A stretch of DNA of 64,000 bases from Haloplanus salinus (GTDB taxonomy: Archaea; Halobacteriota; Halobacteria; Halobacteriales; Haloferacaceae). The stretch covers positions 1,364,001 to 1,428,000 of the forward strand of contig NZ_QPHM01000001.1 of assembly GCF_003336245.1 (NCBI RefSeq), read 5' to 3'. Numbering within the stretch: position 1 is the stretch's first letter; every line of letters starts with the position of its first letter. Made by a program: the position numbers and the translations under genes. The notes beneath the pieces are model-generated. The model ran no database searches and was not told the DNA's origin. It saw only the letters and a list, made by a program, of their open reading frames with translations. This document shows, one piece after another, positions 53,753-61,462 of this stretch.

Positions 53753-54532
53753 CTACTCCAGCGTCTCGAAGGTCTTTCTCGCCCACCGGACCGCGTAGTC
53801 GGCCCCGTAGTCGACGTACGCCGCCGTATCGAGCGCCGCGAAGGGCGCCGGCAGATCGAGCCCGTGTTTGATCGCGGCGCAGGCGAGTTCCGTCGCGTCC
53901 GGGAACTCCGTCTCGCCCCGAGCGACGGCGCCCGGAAGCCCCGCGACGCGGTCCCGGAGTCGGTCGCCGGCGTCGACCCACGCGTCGTGGAGGGAGGGGT
54001 ACTCCTCGGCCCACGCCTCGAACGTCGGCCGGGTTCGGAGTCCCAGCCACCCGTCGTACAGCGCGGCACCGATCTGATAAACCGACGCCGGGTCGAGCGG
54101 CACCGCCGCGTCGAGGTCCGGATAGTGGTCGGCGAAGAACGGGAGAAACGCCTCGGGGGCGTCGAGCCCCACTTGGACGAGCGCCTCGGCGATCAGCAAG
54201 TCGAGGAAGGCGTCGGGCGTGCCCTCGGCGCGCGCCTTGCAGAAGACGACCGGCGGATCCGTCTGGCGCGTCCACGTTACGGTCCCGTCACCCGGGAGGC
54301 CGATAGTGAACGCCGACCCGGCGTACCGGCGAAGCGGCCGAGGGGCGTCGTCCGGCACCCACTCGGCGGGGTAGGTAGCCGGGTCGAGGGCGTCGACCAA
54401 GAGGCCGAGATCCTCGGCGGCCGCGGGCGGCAACGTCTCGAAGTCGCTGTCGACATCGAGGATGATCACGTCGGGGGCGTGGGCGGCGCGAATGGCTGCC
54501 AGTTCCCCGGAGAGCGACCGGCGCTCGAACAT
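53753..54532 (-). CDS. Haloarchaeal hypothetical protein (DUF7089-like)
   Basis: The 259-residue soluble acidic protein begins MFERRSLSGELAAIRAAHAP with VIILDVDSDFETLPP, and ends with TAAYVDYGADYAVRWARKTF. It is probably the DUF7089 family known to me beside DUF7090 genes, but that is memory only. The start ATG at 54532 overlaps the stop of the 29-residue membrane peptide gene by one base (TGATG read on the minus strand), which decides the start and suggests coupled translation. Confidence 0.65.
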   Translation of the reverse strand: MFERRSLSGELAAIRAAHAPDVIILDVDSDFETLPPAAAEDLGLLVDALDPATYPAEWVPDDAPRPLRRYAGSAFTIGLPGDGTVTWTRQTDPPVVFCKARAEGTPDAFLDLLIAEALVQVGLDAPEAFLPFFADHYPDLDAAVPLDPASVYQIGAALYDGWLGLRTRPTFEAWAEEYPSLHDAWVDAGDRLRDRVAGLPGAVARGETEFPDATELACAAIKHGLDLPAPFAALDTAAYVDYGADYAVRWARKTFETLE

Positions 54533-54621
54533 CAGGCGAGGAGGATACCGGCCACGAGCGCGGCCGCGAGGACCGCCGAGATTCCAACCGTTCCGAGCAC
54601 GACTTTGGTCGCCTGAGTCAT
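54532..54621 (-). CDS. 29-residue single-helix membrane peptide
   Basis: The frame encodes MTQATKVVLGTVGISAVLAA followed by ALVAGILLA, a single hydrophobic helix with a short polar N-terminus. A TATA-like TTATAAG (minus strand) at 54644-54650 is centred about 27 bp before the ATG, and the stop overlaps the next gene's start, so it is the first gene of a two-gene transcript. This is a credible small gene that automatic callers usually miss. Function unknown. Confidence 0.65.
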   Translation of the reverse strand: MTQATKVVLGTVGISAVLAAALVAGILLA

Positions 54622-54643
54622 ACGAACACACTCGGCACGGCAT

Positions 54644-54650
54644 CTTATAA
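54644..54650 (-). promoter_or_regulatory. TATA element of the 29-aa peptide/DUF7089-like operon
   Basis: CTTATAA on the plus strand lies 27 bp from the start codon of the 29-residue peptide. The rest of the gap up to 54871 holds no gene I can support. Confidence 0.55.
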
Positions 54651-54706
54651 CGGTTTCAGTCTCGGTGGCGAGCCGGGCTGCCGCAGCCGTCGCGAGCGAA
54701 GTGTGA

Positions 54707-54784
54707 TTTCGACTCCAGCGAAATCTGTTGATAACGCCGATTTCGAACCGGAACTGAAGAGTATTACAGTAGAAACGAGGGGGT
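54707..54784. repeat. Box-like elements downstream of oapC
   Basis: A 13-base GAAACGAGGGGGT at 54772-54784 differs from the origin-box core GAAACGAAGGGGT at one base. About 50 bp before it is TTTCGACTCCAGCG (54707-54720), which recurs exactly at 60105-60118 beside another box-like site, and which forms a small inverted repeat with the following CGAAAT. Confidence 0.4.
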
Positions 54785-54871
54785 TCAGGCCGAAGCCGTC
54801 GCTGGTCGAGTGCCGACCGTGGAGGTCCGAAACGCCCGGATACGGATCGACCGACGGCTGGATAAAAAGGG

Positions 54872-55525
54872 TTACGACTCGCCGTCGCGCCAGGTGTCGA
54901 CGACTTCGATGACGTAGTGACCGTCCTCTTGGAGCGAGATGATGCACTCCTGGCGGTCGTACAGTTCCATCAGGTTGAGTTCGTACTGCCCGGGTTCGAC
55001 GATTTTGATGCTCTCGAACTGGTCGTTGAGCTCCGCACGCAGGTCGTCGATGCCGGGCGACTCGGCCGCGTCGTCGTCGGGGGGGATCGCTCGGGCGGCG
55101 TCGTCGGCCGCCGGCGGTGGAGTCGCCACGTCGTCGAGTTCGTCGCGGGTGACCACGTCGCGACGGGCGTCGGCCTGTGCCGTGTCCTCCCCGAGGGCGC
55201 TCGGGTCGGACTCTGCCTCGATGTAGTCGGCGTCGGCGTCGGCGTCGGCATCGGCGTCGGGTGTCGATTCCGGGGGCGACGGCGCACGGCCCGGCGGGGC
55301 GTCGCCGTCGGGGGCGGTCGGCGATCCGGACGGCGTGCGATCAGGCGACGGTCGGGAGGATTGCGAGGCGTCGGCGTCGGCGCCGTCGTCCCCCAGCGTC
55401 GGCGTCGGCGTCGACGAGTCCGGTTTGAACTGGAACTTGTTGCCGCCACAGTCGGGACACCCCGAAAGCATCTCCTTGGAGCCGTCGGGGAAGACTCGCT
55501 CACAGTTCGTGCACTGGTGGGGCAT
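54872..55525 (-). CDS. oapC: Origin-associated zinc-ribbon protein OapC
   Basis: The 217-residue protein has an N-terminal zinc ribbon (CTNCERVFPDGSKEMLSGCP followed by DC), a long disordered Asp/Ala/Pro/Thr-rich middle with a DADADADADAD run, and a conserved C-terminal domain of about 65 residues (RAELNDQFESIKIVEPGQYE). The three-gene set zinc ribbon, DUF2073 and Era-like GTPase next to orc1 is conserved in haloarchaea and named oapC, oapB, oapA (origin-associated proteins). It begins two bases after oapB. The role in replication is inferred from location only. Confidence 0.85.
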   Translation of the reverse strand: MPHQCTNCERVFPDGSKEMLSGCPDCGGNKFQFKPDSSTPTPTLGDDGADADASQSSRPSPDRTPSGSPTAPDGDAPPGRAPSPPESTPDADADADADADYIEAESDPSALGEDTAQADARRDVVTRDELDDVATPPPAADDAARAIPPDDDAAESPGIDDLRAELNDQFESIKIVEPGQYELNLMELYDRQECIISLQEDGHYVIEVVDTWRDGES

Positions 55526-55527
55526 GG

Positions 55528-55926
55528 CTACTTGCGCGAGACGAGCGCGCTGATGAGGTTTTCGTCCTTGTGGAGCGTCTGGATCTGGTTAGCCGGGCCG
55601 ATGACGGTGAGTTTCTTCGTCGACTCGCGGCCCATCAGCCGGTCGAGGAAGCTTCGGTCGGCCGTCTCGGATCGAGGGTACGTCTCGATCTCGATGCCGT
55701 TGAACTCGTCGGGACTGATCTCGGTCATCGTCACCTCGATGAGCTTCGACTCCTCGTTCGGGGAGAGCCCCTCCTCGAGGATGACGATGTTGCCGTCCCG
55801 GACGCCGTCGAGGATGAGCCGCACCTTCTCCATGCTCGCCATCTCCTCCATCCGGGCGCCGCTGATGAGGTCGATCTGGACGCCGTCCTCGGCGTCGGTC
55901 GGAGTGACTTCGGGCATCTCTATCAC
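55528..55926 (-). CDS. oapB: DUF2073 protein OapB
   Basis: The 132-residue protein contains the DUF2073 signatures VQIDLISGARMEEMASMEKV and GNIVILEEGLSPNEESKLIE, and ends with LTVIGPANQIQTLHKDENLI. It starts at GTG 55926, overlapping the GTPase stop (GTGA), with an internal ATG nine bases later as the alternative. It pairs with the Era-like GTPase in most euryarchaea, where its biochemical role is still unknown. Middle gene of the oap operon. Confidence 0.88.
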   Translation of the reverse strand: MIEMPEVTPTDAEDGVQIDLISGARMEEMASMEKVRLILDGVRDGNIVILEEGLSPNEESKLIEVTMTEISPDEFNGIEIETYPRSETADRSFLDRLMGRESTKKLTVIGPANQIQTLHKDENLISALVSRK

Positions 55927-56564
55927 CCGAAGTACTCCGCGATCCTGTCGTACACTTCGTCCATGTTGTCGCCTTCGAGCGCCGACAGCGGAATCGTCCG
56001 ATGTTGGGGGAAGGCGTCCTCGATGCGCTTGACGTTCGAGTCGTCGAGGTCCGTCTTGTTCGCGAGGATGAGTACCGGGAGATCCTGGCTCTCGATGATG
56101 CCGATGAGCATGGTGTTGACCTGCGTGAACGGGTCCTCGGTGCTATCGAGGACGTAGATGACGCCGTCGACGTCCTCGCGGAGCCAGTGCATCGCCTCGG
56201 CGACCCCCTCCGTCGCCTCGCGGGAGCGACGGACCGCGTCCTCCTCGTCGATGTCGTGTTCGAGGAACTCCTTGTAGTCGACTTTCGTCGTCACGCCCGG
56301 CGTGTCGACGATGTCGATGGTGACGGTGCGCCCGTTGCGTTCGATTTCGACGTTCTCCTTCCGGCGCGCCCGTCGCGTCTCGTGCGGGACGTGGCTCTCC
56401 GGGCCGATGGCGTCGCCGGTCCAGTCGCGCGCGATCCGGTTCGCGAGCGTCGTCTTTCCGGCGTTCGGCGGGCCGTAGATCCCGATGCGTTTGGGATCGC
56501 TGGCCGAGAACAGTCGTTCTGTAACTCGTGCGATGCTGTCTCTGAGTCCTGTGAGCAGTCCCAT
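55923..56564 (-). CDS. oapA: Era-like GTPase OapA
   Basis: The 213-residue GTPase has G1 GIYGPPNAGKTTLANRIARD, G3 DIVDTPGVTTKVDYKEF, G4 LANKTDLDD and a G5-like ALEG near the C-terminus. Between G1 and G3 the HETRRARRKENVEIERN segment is the conserved archaeal insert. It is the first gene of the oapABC operon and faces the origin. The start MGLLTGLRDSIARV at 56564 is preferred to an upstream ATG that adds five residues. Confidence 0.88.
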   Translation of the reverse strand: MGLLTGLRDSIARVTERLFSASDPKRIGIYGPPNAGKTTLANRIARDWTGDAIGPESHVPHETRRARRKENVEIERNGRTVTIDIVDTPGVTTKVDYKEFLEHDIDEEDAVRRSREATEGVAEAMHWLREDVDGVIYVLDSTEDPFTQVNTMLIGIIESQDLPVLILANKTDLDDSNVKRIEDAFPQHRTIPLSALEGDNMDEVYDRIAEYFG

Positions 56565-56810
56565 CCTTTCCTCCCGCACCTCCCGTCTATCGCCGCGAGA
56601 GGGGCGTATGCGGGATCAAGGTCACGCCGTTCACTTAAGTGTGCGTCAGACAACCATAAAGGACCTGTCAGTAGCTCCGAGGGGTCGAGCGGCGACTCAG
56701 TGCCCCGGGACGACGCGTCAGCGCCCCGGCGAGCGGCGACGGGAGCGCGGCCGTCGACGGGGGGTGGCTCCACCGTCGCCGGGGCAGCGCCGGACGACAC
56801 GCCGATTCGG

Positions 56811-56840
56811 ACCCCCCCACCCCTTCGTTTCGGGTGGAAC
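56811..56840 (-). repeat. Origin recognition box ORB1
   Basis: On the minus strand this reads GTTCCACCCGAAACGAAGGG followed by G, T and a run of seven G, then T. It is identical over 30 bases to ORB2 in the opposite orientation. It is the predicted Orc1/Cdc6 binding site, with the G-string at the end away from the unwinding element. Confidence 0.9.
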
Positions 56841-56904
56841 GCCGACCCGGCCGGCGGCGAGGCGGCCGGACTTCGTCCTCGTCGCTTACTATCTCCTACT
56901 CCCT

Positions 56905-56985
56905 CTCGAAAACAACTATATTAGTTGCAGTGCGGATATTGTTGTATCTGTGTTGATTTATAGCTTTCCATGTTTATACTTCCGT
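56905..56985. other. AT-rich duplex-unwinding element
   Basis: Between ORB1 and ORB2 the GC content falls sharply: 12 of 40 bases in 56941-56980 are G or C, in a genome where most stretches exceed 60 percent. A small hairpin with arms CAACTA/TAGTTG sits at 56913-56927. This is the likely site of origin melting. Confidence 0.8.
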
Positions 56986-57011
56986 CACCACCCCCTCCCC
57001 CCGCTGATGAC

Positions 57012-57041
57012 GTTCCACCCGAAACGAAGGGGTGGGGGGGT
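57012..57041 (+). repeat. Origin recognition box ORB2
   Basis: Reads GTTCCACCCGAAACGAAGGG, then G, T, seven G and T. It is the exact inverted copy of ORB1, 171 bp away across the AT-rich element. Confidence 0.9.
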
Positions 57042-57261
57042 CCGTCCAACACGCCCCGGATCGCGACCGTTCCGTCGGACGCGTTCGGTCGCTCGGCGTG
57101 TGGGTGGCACACTCGTCCCCCGATTCGCGTCGTCGCGGGTGCTCTCGCGCTCCGAGGGGAAACTTTTTCTACCGCCCCCACCAGTGTTTCCTCTGGATCA
57201 TCTCGACGCGCGGATGGGGTGCCGGAGGTGGGGCCGTGGCTTTCCGAAAACGCAGCCCGTC

Positions 57262-57283
57262 TTCCACCCGAAACGAAGGGGTC
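57262..57283 (+). repeat. Origin recognition box ORB3 beside the orc1 start
   Basis: Matches ORB1/ORB2 over TTCCACCCGAAACGAAGGGG plus T, but the G-string is absent (it continues CACAAC). Seven bases separate it from the orc1 ATG, so Orc1 bound here could repress its own gene. Confidence 0.85.
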
Positions 57284-57290
57284 ACAACGG

Positions 57291-58823
57291 ATGGATTCAA
57301 ACGATACACCGCCTGACGAACGCCCTGAAGCCGAGCGACCCGACGACACGGAACTCCGCGACGCCCCTGCACGTGATCGGACTACCGACATCTCCCGCGA
57401 CGTCGACATCGACGACGTCCTCGACGACGAGGACGACGGCAGCCAAGGGCTGTTCGACGACCTACTGTCCGGCGAACCGATCTTCGAGAACAAGGAGGTG
57501 CTCCGCCCCTCCTACACGCCACACGAACTCCCCCACCGGAACGAGCAGATCAACCAGATGGCGACCATCCTCGTCTCGGCGCTCCGGGGCGACACCCCTT
57601 CGAACATCCTCATCTACGGCAAGACGGGGACGGGCAAGACGGCGAGCGCGAAGTTCGTCAGCAAGGAACTCGAATCCACGTCCCAGAAGTACGACGTCCC
57701 CTGCGAGGTCGAATACATCAACTGCGAGGTAACCGACACGCAGTACCGAGTGCTCGCCCGGCTCGCGAACAAGTTCATCGAGAAGAACCGGGCCGTCGTC
57801 GAGGACCGACTCGACGAACTGAGTGCCCTCCGTTCGGCGATTACGGACGGCGGCGAGACGCTGACGAACACGGCGTTCGACTCCATCGGCCGCATCGAGG
57901 ATCGCATCGAGACGCTGGAGGCCGACCTCGAGGGGATGGAACCCGTTCCCATGACGGGGTGGCCGACGGACCGCGTCTACAGTTCCTTCTTCGAGGCCGT
58001 CGACTACCACGAGCGCGTGGTCGTCATCATGCTCGACGAAATCGACAAACTCGTGGAAAAATCCGGCGACGACACCCTGTACAACCTCTCGCGGATGAAC
58101 TCCGAACTCGGCAACTCCCGCATCTCGATCATGGGGATCTCGAACGACCTGAAGTTCACCGACTTCCTCGATCCACGGGTCAAATCGAGCCTCGGCGAGG
58201 AAGAAATCGTCTTCCCGCCGTACGACGCCAACCAGTTGCGCGACATCCTCCAGCACCGCGCCGACGTGGCGTTCAAACGCGGCGCCCTCACGGAGGACGT
58301 CATCCCCCTGTGTGCCGCCTTCGCAGCGCAGGAACACGGCGACGCCCGCCGGGCGCTCGACCTCCTCCGCACCGCCGGCGAACTCGCCGAACGCGGCCAG
58401 GCAGACACCGTCGAGGAGGAGCACGTCCGCCAAGCCCAGGACAAGATCGAACTCGATCGGGTGGTCGAAGTCGTCCGCACCCTCCCCACGCAGTCGAAGA
58501 TCGTCCTCTTTGCGATCATCCTGCTGGAGAAAAACGGCGTCCACAACATCAACACCGGTGAGGTGTACAACATCTACAAGCGGCTCTGTGAGGAAATCGA
58601 CGCCGACGTGCTCACCCAGCGACGCGTCACCGACCTCATCTCCGAACTCGACATGCTCGGCATCGTCAACGCCGTCGTCGTCTCGAAGGGTCGGTACGGA
58701 CGCACGAAGGAGATCAGCCTCTCGGTTCCCGTCGAGGAGACCGAAGCCGTCCTCCTCTCTGACTCCCGTCTCGGCAACATCGAAGACGCCCGGCCGTTCG
58801 TCCAGGCACGGTTCGACAACTGA
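57291..58823 (+). CDS. orc1: Origin recognition initiator Orc1/Cdc6
   Basis: The 510-residue AAA+ initiator has an acidic disordered N-terminus (about 1-50), Walker A YGKTGTGKTASAKFVSKEL near residue 108, Walker B VVIMLDEIDKLVE near 246, sensor 1 ISIMGISNDLKF, sensor 2 HGDARRALDLLRTAGELAER, and a C-terminal winged-helix domain (about 400-510) that binds the origin boxes. ATG 57291 gives the conserved start; the frame is open further upstream, but that part would contain ORB2 and ORB3. It is adjacent to the origin and is the copy expected to act at it. A GAAACTTTTTC element near 57160-57170 may be its TATA box. Confidence 0.95.
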   Translation: MDSNDTPPDERPEAERPDDTELRDAPARDRTTDISRDVDIDDVLDDEDDGSQGLFDDLLSGEPIFENKEVLRPSYTPHELPHRNEQINQMATILVSALRGDTPSNILIYGKTGTGKTASAKFVSKELESTSQKYDVPCEVEYINCEVTDTQYRVLARLANKFIEKNRAVVEDRLDELSALRSAITDGGETLTNTAFDSIGRIEDRIETLEADLEGMEPVPMTGWPTDRVYSSFFEAVDYHERVVVIMLDEIDKLVEKSGDDTLYNLSRMNSELGNSRISIMGISNDLKFTDFLDPRVKSSLGEEEIVFPPYDANQLRDILQHRADVAFKRGALTEDVIPLCAAFAAQEHGDARRALDLLRTAGELAERGQADTVEEEHVRQAQDKIELDRVVEVVRTLPTQSKIVLFAIILLEKNGVHNINTGEVYNIYKRLCEEIDADVLTQRRVTDLISELDMLGIVNAVVVSKGRYGRTKEISLSVPVEETEAVLLSDSRLGNIEDARPFVQARFDN

Positions 58824-58845
58824 GTCGGGTCGGCGGACTGGACCG

Positions 58846-59724
58846 TCAACACACCCTTGCTGTGGCGACCCTCGCCGACGGTCGAAGCCCCGGCGTCACG
58901 ACGCCCTCCGATCCGGCACGCGCAGTCGTCAGTTCCGGCGCCGACGTGTTCCCAGCGGTCGCCGGCGCCGTCCCCACCGACGCCACGGGCGTCGCCGCTC
59001 CGGCCATCGTCGGCGCCGGCCCGCCGACCGCCCCGGGTGTCGACTCGAGGACGACTCCGGAGACACCGAGGCGAACCCAGCCGAGATACGGGATCCTGAC
59101 CCGTGCGGTGCCGACGATCCAGCCGGGCTTGACCGGTTCGCTGATCCCGTTCACCTGGTCGTACCCCCCGTTGGCGTCGCCTTTCGTCACGAACCCGGCG
59201 TGGGGTGCAGGGCAGTTCCGCATCTCCTCGCAGTCCCCCGCGCTCACGTATTCGGGGTCGGCCCGGTCGTACCAGTTCTCCCCCTCTTCGACCCAGAGGT
59301 GGGCGCGGTGGATCACGGGCGGTCCGGCGTCGGTCGGGTCGTCGTACACGATCACCGATCCGTGCCCGCCGAACTTCCAGTACTCCGTCTCCCGGGCCAC
59401 GTCCCGGGGAACGATGCCGGTGTCACCGTGCGCGGCGTCGGGCGCGAACCGACCGGTCTCGGTGATGAAGACCAGGTCACCCTTGTGCATGTGTGGCTCC
59501 ATACTTCCGCTCTCGACGGCGACCATCGGCGGCCAGACGCCGCTGAGCGTAAAGAGGAGGAGGCCGACGACGACCACGGCGCTGACCGAGAGGGCCGTCT
59601 CGCGCACCACCAAGAGGGGGCCGTCCGTCGCCGTCAGCACCTGTCGGATCACCCCGGGCGCCTCCCCGTCGTTCCCCTCGGAACCGTGACCGTCGGGAGG
59701 GTGGGGACCGTCGTCGGCACTCAT
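58846..59724 (-). CDS. sec11: Signal peptidase I (Sec11-like)
   Basis: The 292-residue membrane protease removes signal peptides from secreted proteins. It has a polar N-terminus (about 1-40), a transmembrane helix (TALSVSAVVVVGLLLFTLSG), the catalytic Ser in AVESGSMEPHMHKGDLVF, the His that replaces the bacterial Lys in VIHRAHLWV, and an Asp in TKGDANGGYDQVN; these are archaeal/eukaryotic ER-type features. A C-terminal extension of about 75 residues with a weak hydrophobic part follows IPYLGWVRLG. It is convergent with orc1 and divergent from polB, a neighbourhood seen in other haloarchaea. Confidence 0.92.
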   Translation of the reverse strand: MSADDGPHPPDGHGSEGNDGEAPGVIRQVLTATDGPLLVVRETALSVSAVVVVGLLLFTLSGVWPPMVAVESGSMEPHMHKGDLVFITETGRFAPDAAHGDTGIVPRDVARETEYWKFGGHGSVIVYDDPTDAGPPVIHRAHLWVEEGENWYDRADPEYVSAGDCEEMRNCPAPHAGFVTKGDANGGYDQVNGISEPVKPGWIVGTARVRIPYLGWVRLGVSGVVLESTPGAVGGPAPTMAGAATPVASVGTAPATAGNTSAPELTTARAGSEGVVTPGLRPSARVATARVC

Positions 59725-59803
59725 CGGTCTCCGTTTACCCCCGCCCGAGTTGAAGGTTCTGGACTTCCGGCACGTTTTTGACCGAACCCATCCACCCCTC
59801 GGT

Positions 59804-61462
59804 GTGCCCTTGGAGACGCCCGCGCGCATCGTCCGCGAACTCGCCCGCCGCGGCTACAACGCCGACCGCGAGGCGGTGACGCTCCTGGCGGGCGCCGCGG
59901 ATCCGGCGGCCGCCCTCGACGCCGCCGTCGAGACGGCGCCCGACGACGCCCTCCGACTCACCGCGGATCACGTCCGCACGATCCTCGATACGAACGGCGA
60001 CTCCCCCGCCGACGAGTCGCGGTCCGCCGACTCCCACGCGTCCGACGCGCAGTCGGCCCCGTCCGACCCCGACCCCGACCCCGACCCCACCGAACACCCC
60101 TCCGTTTCGACTCCAGCGTCCCCCACTCGGTCGGGGGCTCGAACTCCCGGCGCTCCAGTTGAAACGAAGGGGTCAGAGGCGAGCGACGGGGCGCCGTCGA
60201 CGCCGGCTACGGGTCCGACCGCCGGCGGCTCAGACGCCTCCGACTCCGACGCGCCCGACCGGACCGTCGACGTCGACGGCGACGTGACCGGCCGGAGTAC
60301 CGGCACCGGTGAGTACGGCGACTTCGTCTCCGTCTTCCGCGACCGGTACGAGAAGCTCTCCGGGCAGCTTCGCGGGCGGGTGAATCACCGCCCGGCCTCG
60401 GCTATCGCGGACATGCCCGGCGGGAGCGACGCCGCGATGATCGGCCTCGTCAACGACGTGCGCTCCTCGGCCAACGGCCACTGGATCGTCGAACTCGAGG
60501 ACACGACCGGCACCTTCCCCTGTCTGATCACGAAGGACCGCGACATCGCGCCTCTCGTCGACGAACTCCTCCTGGACGAGTGTGTCGCCGTCGAGGGAAC
60601 CCTCTCGGACGACGCGGGCATCGTCTTCGTCGACTCGCTCCACTTCCCCGACGTGCCCCGCACCTACCGCCCTTCGACCGCCGACCGGCACGTACAGGCC
60701 GCGCTCGTCTCCGACGTCCACGTCGGCAGTCAGGAGTTCATGGCCGACGCGTGGGGCCGGTTCGCCGACTGGCTCCACACCGACGAGGCCGACGCCATCG
60801 AGTACCTCCTCGTCGCCGGCGACATGGTGGAGGGCGTCGGCGTCTACCCCGATCAGGACGAGGAACTCGACATCGTCGACATCTACGACCAGTACGATCG
60901 GTTCTCGGAACACCTGAAGGAGGTGCCCGGCGACCTCGAAATCGTGATGATCCCCGGCAACCACGACGCGGTGCGCCTCGCGGAGCCACAGCCGGGCTTC
61001 GACGAGACGCTCCGGGACATCATGTCCGCTCACGATCCGCGGATCGTCGGCAACCCCTCGACCGTCACGGTCGAGGGCGTCTCCATCCTGATGTATCACG
61101 GCGTTTCGCTCGACGAGGTGATCGCCGAACTCCCCGAGGAGAAGGCGAGCTACGACCGTCCCCACCGAGCGATGTACCACCTCCTGAAGAAACGCCACGT
61201 CGCCCCGAAGTACGGCGGGCACATGCGCCTCGCGCCGGAGGATCGGGACTACCTCGTCATCGAGGACGTCCCCGACATCTTCCACACGGGCCACGTCCAC
61301 AAACTCGGCTACGGCAAGTACCACGACGTCCTCGCGGTCAATAGCGGCTGCTGGCAGGCGCAGACGGCCTTCCAGAAGAGCGTCAACATCGACCCCGACG
61401 CCGGCTTCGCGCCCATCGTCGACCTCGACACGCTCGACATGACGGTCCGCAAGTTCGCCTAA
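59804..61462 (+). CDS. polB: DNA polymerase D small subunit DP1
   Basis: The 552-residue proofreading subunit of PolD. Starting at GTG 59804 (MPLETPARIVRELARRGYNA), it has a small helical N-terminal domain, a disordered Ser/Asp/Pro linker (about 65-160), an OB-fold (GLVNDVRSSANGHWIVELED) and a calcineurin-like 3'-5' exonuclease domain with the metal motifs LVSDVHVGSQEF, VAGDMVEGVG, IPGNHDAVR, MYHG and TGHVHKLGYGKYH. All expected metal ligands are present. It partners the intein-bearing polC product. The linker DNA holds two origin-box-like sites. The stop overlaps the convergent gene by four bases. Confidence 0.95.
   Translation: MPLETPARIVRELARRGYNADREAVTLLAGAADPAAALDAAVETAPDDALRLTADHVRTILDTNGDSPADESRSADSHASDAQSAPSDPDPDPDPTEHPSVSTPASPTRSGARTPGAPVETKGSEASDGAPSTPATGPTAGGSDASDSDAPDRTVDVDGDVTGRSTGTGEYGDFVSVFRDRYEKLSGQLRGRVNHRPASAIADMPGGSDAAMIGLVNDVRSSANGHWIVELEDTTGTFPCLITKDRDIAPLVDELLLDECVAVEGTLSDDAGIVFVDSLHFPDVPRTYRPSTADRHVQAALVSDVHVGSQEFMADAWGRFADWLHTDEADAIEYLLVAGDMVEGVGVYPDQDEELDIVDIYDQYDRFSEHLKEVPGDLEIVMIPGNHDAVRLAEPQPGFDETLRDIMSAHDPRIVGNPSTVTVEGVSILMYHGVSLDEVIAELPEEKASYDRPHRAMYHLLKKRHVAPKYGGHMRLAPEDRDYLVIEDVPDIFHTGHVHKLGYGKYHDVLAVNSGCWQAQTAFQKSVNIDPDAGFAPIVDLDTLDMTVRKFA
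60096..60173. repeat. Inverted pair of origin-box-like sites inside polB
   Basis: The first site, minus strand 60096-60108, reads GAAACGGAGGGGT (one mismatch to the origin-box core) beside TTTCGACTCCAGCG. The second, plus strand 60161-60173, is GAAACGAAGGGGT, an exact core match, preceded by CTCCAGTT. The pair is inverted, about 50 bp apart, and sits in the disordered linker of DP1, where protein sequence is free to change. Confidence 0.6.

Larger units (their letters stand above)
56565..57290. other. Chromosomal replication origin (oriC1-type)
   Basis: This 726-bp gap lies between divergent oapA and orc1. It holds two identical, inverted 30-bp origin recognition boxes (56811-56840 and 57012-57041) that face each other across an AT-rich unwinding element, and a third box (57262-57283) seven bases from the orc1 start. 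The G-rich tails of ORB1 and ORB2 point outward from the AT-rich element; similar G-strings are reported for the Haloarcula hispanica oriC1 boxes. A palindrome CACTTAAGTG at 56632-56641 lies near oapA. The layout matches orc1-linked haloarchaeal origins. Confidence 0.9.

Noticed and set aside
54645-54947. Minus-strand 100-residue frame upstream of the 29-aa peptide gene
   Set aside because: Mixed composition, overlaps the oapC end and the TATA element, and shows no family resemblance.
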